Shown one piece after another: positions 49,700 through 57,843 of a stretch of DNA of 64,000 bases. A program made the position numbers and the translations under genes. Every line of letters begins with the position of its first letter. Position 1 is the stretch's first letter. Where the stretch lies: contig JBEDUI010000154.1 in NCBI GenBank assembly GCA_040414495.1, positions 1-64,000 on the forward strand. Reading direction: 5' to 3'. Below the pieces are notes generated by a model that worked only from the letters and a program-made list of their open reading frames with translations, ran no database searches and was not told the origin of the DNA. The stretch comes from DATAVB01 sp040414495 (GTDB taxonomy: Bacteria > Actinomycetota > Actinomycetes > Mycobacteriales > QHCD01).

Positions 49700-50596
49700 A
49701 TGAAGATCGCGATCACCGGTTCCTCCGGGCTCATCGGCACGGCATTGCGTGAGCAACTGTCCGCCGACGGCCACCAGATCTTCCGCGTCGTGCGCCGCGC
49801 ACCACGATCGGACGCCGAGATCGGCTGGAACCCGATGGGCGGCCAACTCAACCCGGAGACGCTGTCTGGACTGGACGCGGTCATTCACCTCGCCGGCATC
49901 GGCATCGGCGACCGGCGCTGGAGCCCCGAACGTAAAGCCGCGATCCGGGAAAGCCGGGTCCGGGGCACCACAACCATCAGCACGGCGATCGCGGCCGCCA
50001 CGAGCCCGCCGCGTGTGCTGCTGTCGGCGTCGGCGGTCGGCTGGTACGGCGACACCGGCGATCACACGGTGGACGAGACCACGCCAGCCGGCACCGGTTT
50101 CCTGGCCGACCTGTGCCGATCGTGGGAGGCGGCGACCGAACCGGCGCGCGGTGCCGGTACTCGGGTCGCGACCTTCCGGTCCGGCCTCGTGCTGTCCCGC
50201 CGCGGCGGTGTGATGTCCCGGCTGAAGCCGCTGTTCTCCCTCGGCGTCGGCGGTCGGCTCGGGTCGGGCAATCAGTACTGGCCGTGGATCTCGCTCGTGG
50301 ACGAGGTCGCCGCGATCCGTTTCCTGTTGGAGCACGACATTTCCGGCCCGGTGAACCTGACCGGTCCAGTGCCCGTGACGAATGCCGAGTTCACCCGAAC
50401 GCTGGCCAAGGTCCTCCGTCGGCCAGCCGTGCTGCCGGTACCCGGGATCGCGTTGCGCACGGTCCTCGGCGAGTTCGCCGACGAGACCATTCTGATCGGG
50501 CAGCGGGCCGTACCAGCCGTGCTGTCGCGAGCAGGATTTGAGCACCAGCACAACACCGTCGAGCAGGCGCTGCGCTGGGCTACGTCGTCGGCATGA
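49700..50596 (+). CDS. TIGR01777 family NAD-dependent epimerase/dehydratase-like protein
   Basis: A 298-residue SDR-like protein: KIAITGSSGLIGTALREQL (cofactor loop), LDAVIHLAGIGIGDRRWSPERKAAIRESRVRGTTTI, LLSASAVGWYGDTGD and the C-terminal DUF1731 part (LRRPAVLPVPGIALRTVLGEFADETILIGQRAVPAVL). It is the Rv2216 equivalent, between E2 and LipB as in mycobacteria. Known members include YfcH and SulA-like cell-division-linked proteins; the biochemical role is unknown. Confidence 0.9.
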   Translation: MKIAITGSSGLIGTALREQLSADGHQIFRVVRRAPRSDAEIGWNPMGGQLNPETLSGLDAVIHLAGIGIGDRRWSPERKAAIRESRVRGTTTISTAIAAATSPPRVLLSASAVGWYGDTGDHTVDETTPAGTGFLADLCRSWEAATEPARGAGTRVATFRSGLVLSRRGGVMSRLKPLFSLGVGGRLGSGNQYWPWISLVDEVAAIRFLLEHDISGPVNLTGPVPVTNAEFTRTLAKVLRRPAVLPVPGIALRTVLGEFADETILIGQRAVPAVLSRAGFEHQHNTVEQALRWATSSA

Positions 50597-52169
50597 GGGT
50601 GAGTTCATCGATCCGCCATTCACCGTGCTGTGCCAGCAACGTCACGTAGTAAGTCCTCGTCGCGGACGCAGCTTGCCGGGCGACCTGGTCGCCGTGCCGC
50701 AGCTGGTAGCCCAGCAACGCCTCGCGCACGTCCAGGACGGCACGATCCGGGCCTACGCGGCTCAGCCGCAGTGCGCGTAGCTGGTGACGGACGCCGACCG
50801 CCCGAGCGCCGGTCGACCGGATCTGCTCGAGCTGCTTCTGATCGGCGACCAGGGCGGCGCTGCCGGTCGCATAGACCTGGTCAAGCAACGTCGCGTTGTC
50901 GTTGGCGAAAGCCCGTTGGCGATCAGCGTCCAGGCGATCCAGCACACTCGCCCAGCGTTGCGCCGAGCCGCTGAACGGCGGCGATTGCCATGCCGAGGCG
51001 CCAGAGCTGGAATCGTCCCCAGCTGCTCGCCGCGTCGGTGGCAATGCGGGGCTCGTGGTCGGCTGCGCACTCCTGCCGGCATCGGACGGCACCTCGGCCG
51101 AACCGGCCGGCCCGCCGCCGGCCCAGGAGATGCCCAACCGAATGGCGAGCGCGACGCTGAGCGCACCGAACACGGCGGCCCGCAAACCCTTACTGGACAA
51201 GGTTCGCCGGCTGGCGGCCAGCAGCTGACGCGACCGGGAGTCGACCGCCCGTCGGTGCCGACTCCTGGTCTTCTGAGCCGGCACGCGAGCTGCGCGCGGA
51301 CGGACGTCGTGGGTCAGCGGAGCGGGTTTCGCCGCGGGCGGGACCGTCGTCGGACCGCACCGGAGCTCAACCGGCTCTGGCGTGCAGGCGTGCCGCAGCT
51401 CCAAGGCCAACTCGGCGGCACTTCCTCTGCGCGCTGGCTCGGCTGAGAGGGCACGCTGTACGACCCGCGCCAATTCCGCCGGCACATCCGGGGCGCGGGC
51501 GGACAGGTCCGGAACCTCGCCGGCGGCAGCCAGATACAAGGAGTCCTCGGCCGATGGGCCGGCCCAGGGCGGGTCCCCGGTCAGGGCGTGGAACGCGATC
51601 GCGGCGACCGCGAACACATCCGTCGCCGGGCCGGGCGCGGCACCGGCCGCGACCGCCGGGTCAACGTACTCGGGCGTCCCTCGAACCGGATCGTCATCAC
51701 ACACCACACGCGCGATACCGAGATCGGCCAAGAGCGGCCGTCCATCACCGGTGAACAGGACATTGGCCGGCGTGACGTCGCCGTGCACGAGGCCCTCGCC
51801 ATGTGCATAGGCAAGCGCCGCAGCCAAGGGCGACAGGGCCGTGACAACCTCACCCGGGCGCAGTCGACCACGATCCAGCAGCAGCGAAGCCAGACTGGAG
51901 CCCGCTGCGTAGTCCAGCACGAGCACCCAACGATCGTCCGTACGAACCGTGTCCCGTAATCGCAATAGGTGCGGATGATCCAGCGCGGCGAGCAGCGCGG
52001 CTTCGCGGCGCAGCCGCGCGTGCCCGTCATCATCCGGGAGCCGCAGCCGTTTGAGGGCCACGACCTCACCACTGAGGAGATCCCGGCCCCGCCACACCTC
52101 GCCCGATGCGCCGAAACCGATCAGCTCATCCGCCACGTATCCCGGAATCCGCCAACCCGGCCCGCTCAT
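50580..52169 (-). CDS. Atypical membrane Ser/Thr protein kinase
   Basis: A 529-residue protein with a Hanks-type kinase domain (residues about 10-260): GFGASGEVW loop, VALK40, a catalytic loop HGDVTPANV in place of HRDLKPxN, DLG in place of DFG, then GTPEYVDPA. Asp131, Asn136 and Asp149 are kept, but the Lys two after the catalytic Asp is Thr133. A Pro/Arg-rich juxtamembrane stretch, one helix (about 330-348) and an outside domain of about 160 residues (SAQRWASVLDRLDADRQRAFANDNATLLDQVY onward, NTF2-like in feel) follow. It overlaps the end of the TIGR01777 gene. Confidence 0.87.
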   Translation of the reverse strand: MSGPGWRIPGYVADELIGFGASGEVWRGRDLLSGEVVALKRLRLPDDDGHARLRREAALLAALDHPHLLRLRDTVRTDDRWVLVLDYAAGSSLASLLLDRGRLRPGEVVTALSPLAAALAYAHGEGLVHGDVTPANVLFTGDGRPLLADLGIARVVCDDDPVRGTPEYVDPAVAAGAAPGPATDVFAVAAIAFHALTGDPPWAGPSAEDSLYLAAAGEVPDLSARAPDVPAELARVVQRALSAEPARRGSAAELALELRHACTPEPVELRCGPTTVPPAAKPAPLTHDVRPRAARVPAQKTRSRHRRAVDSRSRQLLAASRRTLSSKGLRAAVFGALSVALAIRLGISWAGGGPAGSAEVPSDAGRSAQPTTSPALPPTRRAAGDDSSSGASAWQSPPFSGSAQRWASVLDRLDADRQRAFANDNATLLDQVYATGSAALVADQKQLEQIRSTGARAVGVRHQLRALRLSRVGPDRAVLDVREALLGYQLRHGDQVARQAASATRTYYVTLLAQHGEWRIDELTLMPTT

Positions 52170-52348
52170 CGCAGACCGCCGGATCGGGTCGCGGTCGCGT
52201 CAGACATTTCGCTCATGGCCGTGCAGCGTAGGCAGCTGACGGGGTCGGCTGCAGCGGTTATCCACAGGGCCCGGCACTATCCACAACTTCGCGATCGAGG
52301 GCTTGCACCGCCCGATTCACGGTGTTTGATGGCCGGGTGGATCCGATC

Positions 52349-52412
52349 GGGAGGTGACAGATCAATGCGAACGACCAGGCCGGCTGCCGCGGCCCTCGCT
52401 GTTGCAGGCTTA
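52349..52412 (+). pseudogene. Orphan gene start: strong RBS, ATG and signal-peptide-like codons, then cut off
   Basis: GGGAGGTGA lies eight bases before ATG 52365, which begins MRTTRPAAAALAVAG, a convincing start of a signal peptide. After about 15 codons the sequence runs into the 3' end of the oppositely oriented qorB-like gene. I read it as the remnant of a secreted-protein gene broken by arrival of the qorB/HxlR pair. Chance cannot be excluded. Confidence 0.4.
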
Positions 52413-53288
52413 CGCCCGCAGGGACGCGAGCGCGGCCGCGATTGTGTCGGCAATCGGTGTGGTCGGCCGGCCGATGAGCCGCGACAGGTCCCCCGGTGTG
52501 TCGGCCAACACGCCCCGATTGATGGCGTCGTCGACGTCGACGAGAATCTCTGCGAGCGTCTGCGGCAACCCAACGCCGGTAAGCACGTCCTGCTGTTCCT
52601 GCGGCGTGATGTAGGTGTGAACGACCTTCGTTCCGCTCTGGCGCGTCACCTCTTCGGCGAACTCATCGAACGTCCAGGCAGCGTCGCCGCCCAGCTCGTA
52701 CGCCGTGTTCAGATGTCCGTTGGTACTCATCACAAGCGCGGCGGCCGCGGCGTAGTCGATACGAGGCGCCGTCGCGATGCGGCTGTCGGCGGCGACGCTG
52801 TTGATGATGGCGCCACGCTCGAGGATGCCGGCCAGGTCATCGGTGAACATGGGGGCGTCCGTGTACCAGTTGTTGCGCAGGAATGTGTAGGGCAGGCCAG
52901 AGTCGAGGATCAACTGCTCGGTCGCGCGGTGCTCGTCGGCGAGCCGGAAATCGGCCTTCGGTCCGCCGAACGCACCGACGTAGGCCAACTGCGCGACCCC
53001 GGCCGCAGCAGCGGCGTCGATGACCGTCGCGTGTTGCGTCGCACGCCGGCCGATGTCGGTGCCAGAGATCAGCAGCACCCGGTCCTGCGGTCTGAACGCC
53101 CCGGCGAATGTCTCCGGCCGGTCGTAGTCGGCGATGTGCAGGTCGAGCCCGCGCGCCGCCAGATCCGCGGCCCGCTCTCGGTCGCGGGCGACAGCGGTGA
53201 TCTGCTCAGCCGGTACGTCCGCGGCCAGCAGGTCGTCGATGATCAGGCGGCCGAGTCGGCCGGTGGCTCCGGTGATGACGATGCTCAT
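52410..53288 (-). CDS. QorB-like NAD(P)H:quinone oxidoreductase (NmrA-type SDR)
   Basis: A 292-residue atypical SDR: IVITGATGRLGRLIIDDLLAADV (cofactor loop), ITAVARDRERAADLAARGLDLHIADYDRPETFAGAF, RVLLISGTDIGRRATQHATVIDAAAAAGV and YTFLRNNWYTD. This matches QorB/YtfG, which reduces quinones with NADPH. It is divergent from an HxlR regulator, the same pairing as E. coli ytfG/ytfH, so quinone- or redox-responsive control is likely. Confidence 0.9.
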   Translation of the reverse strand: MSIVITGATGRLGRLIIDDLLAADVPAEQITAVARDRERAADLAARGLDLHIADYDRPETFAGAFRPQDRVLLISGTDIGRRATQHATVIDAAAAAGVAQLAYVGAFGGPKADFRLADEHRATEQLILDSGLPYTFLRNNWYTDAPMFTDDLAGILERGAIINSVAADSRIATAPRIDYAAAAALVMSTNGHLNTAYELGGDAAWTFDEFAEEVTRQSGTKVVHTYITPQEQQDVLTGVGLPQTLAEILVDVDDAINRGVLADTPGDLSRLIGRPTTPIADTIAAALASLRA

Positions 53289-53360
53289 GAAACGCGGTTC
53301 TCCTCATGGGTTCGTGGCTCTGCTATCGCCACTCACGCTATTGCGTGTACATGCCTCGGC

Positions 53361-53388
53361 GTAAGTACCCACTTGTACGTAAGGTACT
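53361..53388. promoter_or_regulatory. Candidate HxlR operator between qorB-like gene and its regulator
   Basis: AGTACC (53364-53369) and GGTACT (53383-53388) form an inverted repeat around ACTTGTACGT. GTAAGTAC and GTAAGGTAC also form direct repeats. The position overlaps the promoter area of both genes. Confidence 0.55.
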
Positions 53389-53391
53389 GGC

Positions 53392-53808
53392 ATGAACGTA
53401 AGCGAGAACTCGGCCAGCGTCCGTTCCGGGCCGCGGCTCAAGGCGCTGGAGCCGAACGTCCACCGAGCGGACTGCCCGTCCCGGCTGGTGCTCGAGCACG
53501 TCACGAGTCGATGGGGCGTACTGGTGCTGGCTTCGCTGCTGGAGCGCTCGTACCGGTTCAGCGAGTTGCGTCGCCAGGTCGGCGGTGTAAGCGAGAAAAT
53601 GCTGGCCCAGACACTGCAGGTCCTGGAACGCGACGGCTTCGTGCACCGCGACGCCAAGCCGGTTATCCCGCCACACGTGGACTATTCGCTGACGCCGATG
53701 GGCCGCCAGGCAGCCGAGCAAGTGTGGGCGCTGGCCCGCTGGGTCGAAGGCACGTTGGACGATGTCATGGCGGCGCGCGAGACGTACGACGGCAAGCGCG
53801 ACGCCTGA
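53392..53808 (+). CDS. HxlR family transcriptional regulator
   Basis: A 138-residue winged-helix regulator: HRADCPSRLVLEHVTSRWGVLVLASLLERSYRFSELRRQVGGVSEKMLAQTLQVLERDGFVHRDAKPVIPPHVDYSLTPMGRQAAEQVWALARWVE is the full HxlR domain, with the conserved Cys near the N-terminus (DCPSRL). In YodB/QorR-type members this Cys senses quinones or diamide. It most likely represses the divergent qorB-like gene. Confidence 0.92.
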   Translation: MNVSENSASVRSGPRLKALEPNVHRADCPSRLVLEHVTSRWGVLVLASLLERSYRFSELRRQVGGVSEKMLAQTLQVLERDGFVHRDAKPVIPPHVDYSLTPMGRQAAEQVWALARWVEGTLDDVMAARETYDGKRDA

Positions 53809-53888
53809 TCCGTAGCGGTTCGCCGCCAACGCGGCGCTTGTGCCGAGCCCGCTGGCAGCCGGCAGATTTGATCGGAGAGGATCTAAGC

Positions 53889-54626
53889 ATGCCTGCTGAC
53901 GCCCCCACCATCCTCGCCACGTCCATGGGTTTCTTCCCGAGCGGCCGCAACGCCTGGGATCTGCGCCCGGGGCCGATTTTCGACCACGGTTTCAAGCTCG
54001 CTGGCAATCCGGAGCGGCCGAAGCTGTGCTACATCGGCACCGCCACGGGCGACCATCCGTTGATGATCAATGGCTTTTACGGCGCGTTCGCCGGTCGGAA
54101 TGTGCAGACCTCGCACCTCACGCTGTTCCTGATGCCGAATGTGGACGACATGCGGGCCCACCTGCTGGCCCAAGACATGATCTGGGTGAACGGCGGATCA
54201 ACCGCGAACCTGCTTGCGTTGTGGCGTCTACACGGTCTGGACGAGATTCTGCGCGAATGCTGGGAGGCTGGAATCGTGCTCGGTGGCGTGTCCGCCGGCT
54301 CGATCTGCTGGCATTCCTCGGGCACGACCGACTCGTTCGGTCCGACACTGCAGCCGATCACCAACAGCCTGGGTTTCCTCCCGTACTCCAACGGCGTGCA
54401 TTACGACGCCGAGGATCAGCGACGCCCGCTGTTCCACAAGCTGATCGGTGAGGGGTCGCTGCCAGACGGGTACGCCACCGACAATGGCGTCGGCATTCAC
54501 TATCGAGGAACGGAGTTCGTGGAGGCGGTCAGCGACCGGGACAACGTCGCGGCGTACCGGGTGCAGCGCAACGAGGACGGCACCGTGACCGAGACCCGGA
54601 TCGAGCCGGTCCGGCTGCCGGCCTGA
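53889..54626 (+). CDS. Peptidase E-like serine peptidase (S51)
   Basis: A 245-residue S51 family protein. The nucleophile elbow is GGVSAGSICW, with NGGSTANLLALW before it and HYDAEDQRRPLFHKLI after it, in the dipeptidase E fold. Relatives cleave Asp-Xaa dipeptides; substrate specificity here is untested. ATG 53889 follows GGAGAGGAT. Confidence 0.9.
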   Translation: MPADAPTILATSMGFFPSGRNAWDLRPGPIFDHGFKLAGNPERPKLCYIGTATGDHPLMINGFYGAFAGRNVQTSHLTLFLMPNVDDMRAHLLAQDMIWVNGGSTANLLALWRLHGLDEILRECWEAGIVLGGVSAGSICWHSSGTTDSFGPTLQPITNSLGFLPYSNGVHYDAEDQRRPLFHKLIGEGSLPDGYATDNGVGIHYRGTEFVEAVSDRDNVAAYRVQRNEDGTVTETRIEPVRLPA

Positions 54627-54684
54627 CCGGTCGGGCGCTGGGCGCGGCCGCGCCCAGCGACGTCGGCCCGAAGCAGTCGCCGGG

Positions 54685-55134
54685 TCAGCGGGCGACTCGC
54701 GCGAGGCCGGACTCGGCGACCGGATCGGGTTGGCGGGCCAGCGCACTTGGCCACCACATCCACCGGCCCACGTCGATGGCGAGCGCCGGGACGAGGATCG
54801 ACCGGACAACGAACGTATCGAGCAGAACGCCTACGCCGACGGCGAATCCGACCTCTACCAGTTGCACCAACGGCAACGTCGCGAGCGCACCGGTGGTAGA
54901 CGATGACCGCGGTCAACGTGTCCGACGAGCTGAATTTCCGTTGCAGATCGACCACTTTGGTCGACTCCGCGTCACCGGGTAGGTACGAGGCGGCGTCGTT
55001 CTTCTCGACGCCCGACAGCCTCGACGACAGCGGGAACAACAGCACCGCGACGACGATCCAGAACACGAGCAGACACACCAGCGCGCCCGGCGATCGGCCG
55101 GCAGGGTGACGAGCTTGCGTAGCGTGGCCACCAT
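54685..55134 (-). pseudogene. Decayed MMPL/RND transporter gene: N- and C-terminal ends only
   Basis: From ATG 55134 the minus strand encodes MVATLRKLVTLPADRRA, then after a frameshift near 55085 the first MMPL helix and loop (LVCLLVFWIVVAVLLFPLS, GVEKNDAASYLPGDAESTKVV, SSDTLTAVIVYHR). Near 54895 it jumps in another frame to the C-terminal end of the family (ALATLPLVQLVEVGFAVGV, LLDTFVVRSILVPALAI, DVGRWMWWPSALAR) and a stop at 54685. Several hundred middle codons are missing. The gene is therefore non-functional by a large deletion plus frameshift. Confidence 0.88.
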
Positions 55135-55224
55135 CGCAGGCTAACCAGCTTGGTTGTGGCGCCCGCGACCGGAATATCGCGCCATAGCGACGGCAGCTAG
55201 AACCGGCGGACGTAGGGTGGAATC

Positions 55225-55875
55225 GTGAGCGACATCGAGATCATCACCACGACCGGACTCGTACCGTACGAAGAGGCGTGGGAACGCCAGCGTCAGCTGC
55301 ATGCGGCTCGGGTTGCCGGCGACATACCGGACACGATTCTGCTGCTCGAGCACGAGCCGGTCTACACCGCCACCAGGCGCACCCAGCCGTGGGCCATGCC
55401 GAATGACGGCACGCCGGTCGTGCAGACCGATCGTGGCGGTGACATCACCTGGCACGGTCCGGGCCAGCTGGTGGGCTACCCGATCGTGGCGCTGCCCGGG
55501 CGGCGGGACGTGGTCGCTTATGTGCGGCGGATGGAAGCGATGCTGATGTCGGTCTGCACCGAGTTCGGCGTGGCGACGCAGCGGATCAAGCCCCGCAGCG
55601 GCGTGTGGGTGCGCGGCGGCGGTCCGGACCGCAAGGTGGCCGCGCTTGGGCTGCGGGTCAGCCGCGGCGTCGCGATGCACGGCTTCGCGCTCAACGCCAA
55701 CCCGGACCTGCGGGCGTTCGATCTCATTGCGCCCTGTGGCTACACCGATGTCGGAGCAACGTCGCTGAGCAAGGAACTCGGTCGCGATGTCACGGTTGCC
55801 GACGTGATTCCGGTGGTGCAGCGGCACCTGGCCGAATTGGTCACCCTCGCCGCGCCGGAGTCGCTGGCGGTCTGA
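55225..55875 (+). CDS. lipB: Octanoyl-[acyl carrier protein]-protein N-octanoyltransferase
   Basis: A 216-residue LipB that moves octanoate from ACP to lipoyl domains, the first step of lipoate assembly for E2 and GcvH. Motifs: RGGDITWHGPGQLVGYPIV, the catalytic Lys in RKVAALGLRVSRGVAMHGFALN and the catalytic Cys in IAPCGYTDVGATSL. lipA, its usual downstream partner, is absent here; instead a repeat-rich spacer follows. It starts at GTG 55225. Confidence 0.95.
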   Translation: MSDIEIITTTGLVPYEEAWERQRQLHAARVAGDIPDTILLLEHEPVYTATRRTQPWAMPNDGTPVVQTDRGGDITWHGPGQLVGYPIVALPGRRDVVAYVRRMEAMLMSVCTEFGVATQRIKPRSGVWVRGGGPDRKVAALGLRVSRGVAMHGFALNANPDLRAFDLIAPCGYTDVGATSLSKELGRDVTVADVIPVVQRHLAELVTLAAPESLAV

Positions 55876-55880
55876 GCCGC

Positions 55881-56070
55881 GCGGTTGGAGATCGCCCTGG
55901 TCTGAGGCGCGCGGCTGAAGATCGCCGCCCTGGTCTGGAGGCGCGCGGCTGAAGATCGCCCTGGCCTGGAGCCGCGCGGCTGAAGATCGCCGCCCTGGTC
56001 TGGAGGCGCGCGGCTGGAGATCGCCCTGGCCTGGAGCCGTGCGGTTCGAGATCGCCGTCGGTCTGGTCCG
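55881..56070. repeat. Tandem array with alternating 31- and 34-base units (65-base higher-order period)
   Basis: Units GCGGCTGAAGATCGCC-(GC)CCTGG(T/C)CTGGAG(G/C)CGC begin at 55881 (30), 55911 (34), 55945 (31), 55976 (34), 56010 (31) and 56041 (partial). Short and long forms alternate, so the true repeat is about 65 bases. Confidence 0.85.
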
Positions 56071-56093
56071 CGTGCTGGATAACGGTCGGGATA

Positions 56094-56379
56094 GCTGCGC
56101 GGCTTGGTCGCACACCGAGTTGTGTCACACGACCCGCGCCGGTCCGGACACGGGTTGCCGGAGTAGCTGTGCGACTTGGCTGCTGCCGAGTTGTGTCACG
56201 CTACCCACGCCGGCGGAGCACGTCATACGGGCGTGGGCTCGCGTGGCAGCGCGACATGGATGGCTGCGTCGCTGGGGACTCGACCAGCGAGAGCGCAGCA
56301 GACCGAAGACGAATTCCTTCCACTACATAGCCAGGGACTCGACGGGCGAGCGCAGCACAGCGAAGACGCGTTCCGCCCA
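56094..56379. repeat. Two families of degenerate direct repeats after lipB
   Basis: A unit of about 73 bases (GCTG-CGCGGCTTGG, CCGAGTTGTGTCAC, CGCCGG) occurs at about 56094 and 56167. A unit of about 60 bases (GGGACTCGAC, GCGCAGCA, GAAGACG, CCACTAC-TAGC) occurs at about 56276 and 56334, with a partial third at 56390 inside the kinase gene end. No gene is recognised. Confidence 0.6.
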
Positions 56380-57831
56380 CTACGTAGCTGGGACCTCGAC
56401 CGGTTGGACCAGCGGCAGCCGGATTTGGAACGTCGTATTTCCCGGACGCGATTCGACCCGGATATCGCCGTGGTGTTTCTTCACCACGATCCGCCACGAG
56501 ATATCCAAACCCAGGCCCGTTCCACGCCCGACCTCTTTGGTCGAGAAAAACGGTTCGAAGATCCGGTCCTGAATATCGGCCGGGATTCCCGAGCCGGTAT
56601 CGGAAATCTCAATCAGCGCGTCGCCATCTTCCCGCTTGGTGCAGATCGTGATCGTGCCGACGCCGTTCATCGCGTCGATGGCGTTGTCGATCAGATTGGT
56701 CCACACCTGGTTGAGCTCGGCGGCGTAGACATCCATGTCCGGCAGCGACCGGTCGTAGTCGGTCGCCACCTTGATCTTGTCGCCGATCTTGTGCCCCAGC
56801 ATCGCAACCGTTGCGTCAAGCAACTCATGGATATCGACGTGCTGCTGCGGTGCCCGATCCATCTGCGAGTACTGCCGGGCCGAGCCGAGCAGCCCGCTGA
56901 TCCGGGTCGCCGCGTCGCCGATCTCGCCCAGCAGCGTCTGGGTCTCCACGGTGTACCCGAGCCACCCCATCGCCGAGGGCAGATTGCCCTCCCCCACCGC
57001 GTCGGCGACCTCGTCGGCCCACTCGATGTCCAACCCGCCCGCGACCAGAACCGCCGCCAACTCGCCCGACCCGGCGATCCGGTGATCGTCGAGCCAGTCA
57101 GCCATCTCGTCCTCGGCGTCGTTGACCTCCAACGGCGACCGGCGCGGCACGTGCTTCATCCGCTCCACCGCCGCGTCCTGGATCCCGACCAACGCCTGCA
57201 ACTGCTCGCCCCGCAGCTTGCCGGCCGAGAGCGCCGCCAGCTTGCCCCGCATCTTGGACAACCGCTCGGACAACGCGTCGCTGGCCCGCACTACCGCCGC
57301 GGCCGGATTGTTCAGCTCGTGGGTCAGCCCGGCGGTGAGCGAGCCGAGCGCCATCAGCCGTTCCCGTTCGGCCACCGCGCTGCTGGACCGCATCATCGTG
57401 GTGAAGACCGAGGTCACCAGGTGCATGCCCATCGGGAACCACTCGCGCACCGTCGTGCCGAACTCGGCCGTCGGCACCAGGAACATCCGAACCTCGGTGA
57501 CCGCGCGCATGCTGTTGGCATACGGCGCCGTCTCGTTGTCGACGTCGAACAGCGCCTGCACCCCACCGCCGTACACACCGCGCTGGTCGGACCGGGTGAT
57601 CGCGACCTCGCCGCCGCCGCGGACGGTCCGGCTCATCGCGAGCGTGCCCTCGAGCAGGACGAAGAAGCAGGTCCCCGGATCACCCTCGCGGTAGATCGTC
57701 TCTTCGGCTTCGAATCGCTCGATATAGCCATGCTCGGAAAGCCAATTCAGCTGGGAATCGTCGAGCGTTTCGAAGAGAAAAAGGGTACGCAATTCCTCGG
57801 GGCTGACCCGGGCGTCTTCAATCTGTGACAT
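56380..57831 (-). CDS. Histidine kinase with N-terminal cyclic-nucleotide-binding-like sensor
   Basis: A 483-residue cytoplasmic kinase. Residues about 15-135 are a CRP-type cNMP-binding fold (LFETLDDSQLNWLSEHGYIERFEAEETIYREGDPGTCFFVLLEGTLAMSR). The phospho-acceptor is His171 in LGSLTAGLTHELNNPAA. A long helical insert precedes the ATPase domain with N box NQVWTNLIDNAIDAM, G1 DTGSGIP, F box FEPFFSTK and G2 GTGLGL. No membrane helix. ATG 57831 lies seven bases after AGGAAGG; GTG 57834 is an alternative. It begins 12 bases after the receiver-reductase gene, so the pair is surely co-transcribed. Confidence 0.93.
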   Translation of the reverse strand: MSQIEDARVSPEELRTLFLFETLDDSQLNWLSEHGYIERFEAEETIYREGDPGTCFFVLLEGTLAMSRTVRGGGEVAITRSDQRGVYGGGVQALFDVDNETAPYANSMRAVTEVRMFLVPTAEFGTTVREWFPMGMHLVTSVFTTMMRSSSAVAERERLMALGSLTAGLTHELNNPAAAVVRASDALSERLSKMRGKLAALSAGKLRGEQLQALVGIQDAAVERMKHVPRRSPLEVNDAEDEMADWLDDHRIAGSGELAAVLVAGGLDIEWADEVADAVGEGNLPSAMGWLGYTVETQTLLGEIGDAATRISGLLGSARQYSQMDRAPQQHVDIHELLDATVAMLGHKIGDKIKVATDYDRSLPDMDVYAAELNQVWTNLIDNAIDAMNGVGTITICTKREDGDALIEISDTGSGIPADIQDRIFEPFFSTKEVGRGTGLGLDISWRIVVKKHHGDIRVESRPGNTTFQIRLPLVQPVEVPAT

Positions 57832-57843
57832 CACGCCGCCTTC

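Noticed and set aside
48641..50623. A 660-codon minus-strand frame
   Set aside because: It is antisense to sucB and the TIGR01777 gene, with no recognisable domain.
51969..54626. An 885-codon open frame on the plus strand
   Set aside because: It runs antisense through the kinase and qorB-like genes by GC-driven openness; only the part from ATG 53889 (peptidase E) is real.
54500..55078. A 192-codon intact protein on the minus strand here
   Set aside because: Only its first 60 residues match MMPL proteins; the rest is an out-of-frame read of the MMPL C-terminus and antisense of peptidase E, so the locus is a pseudogene.
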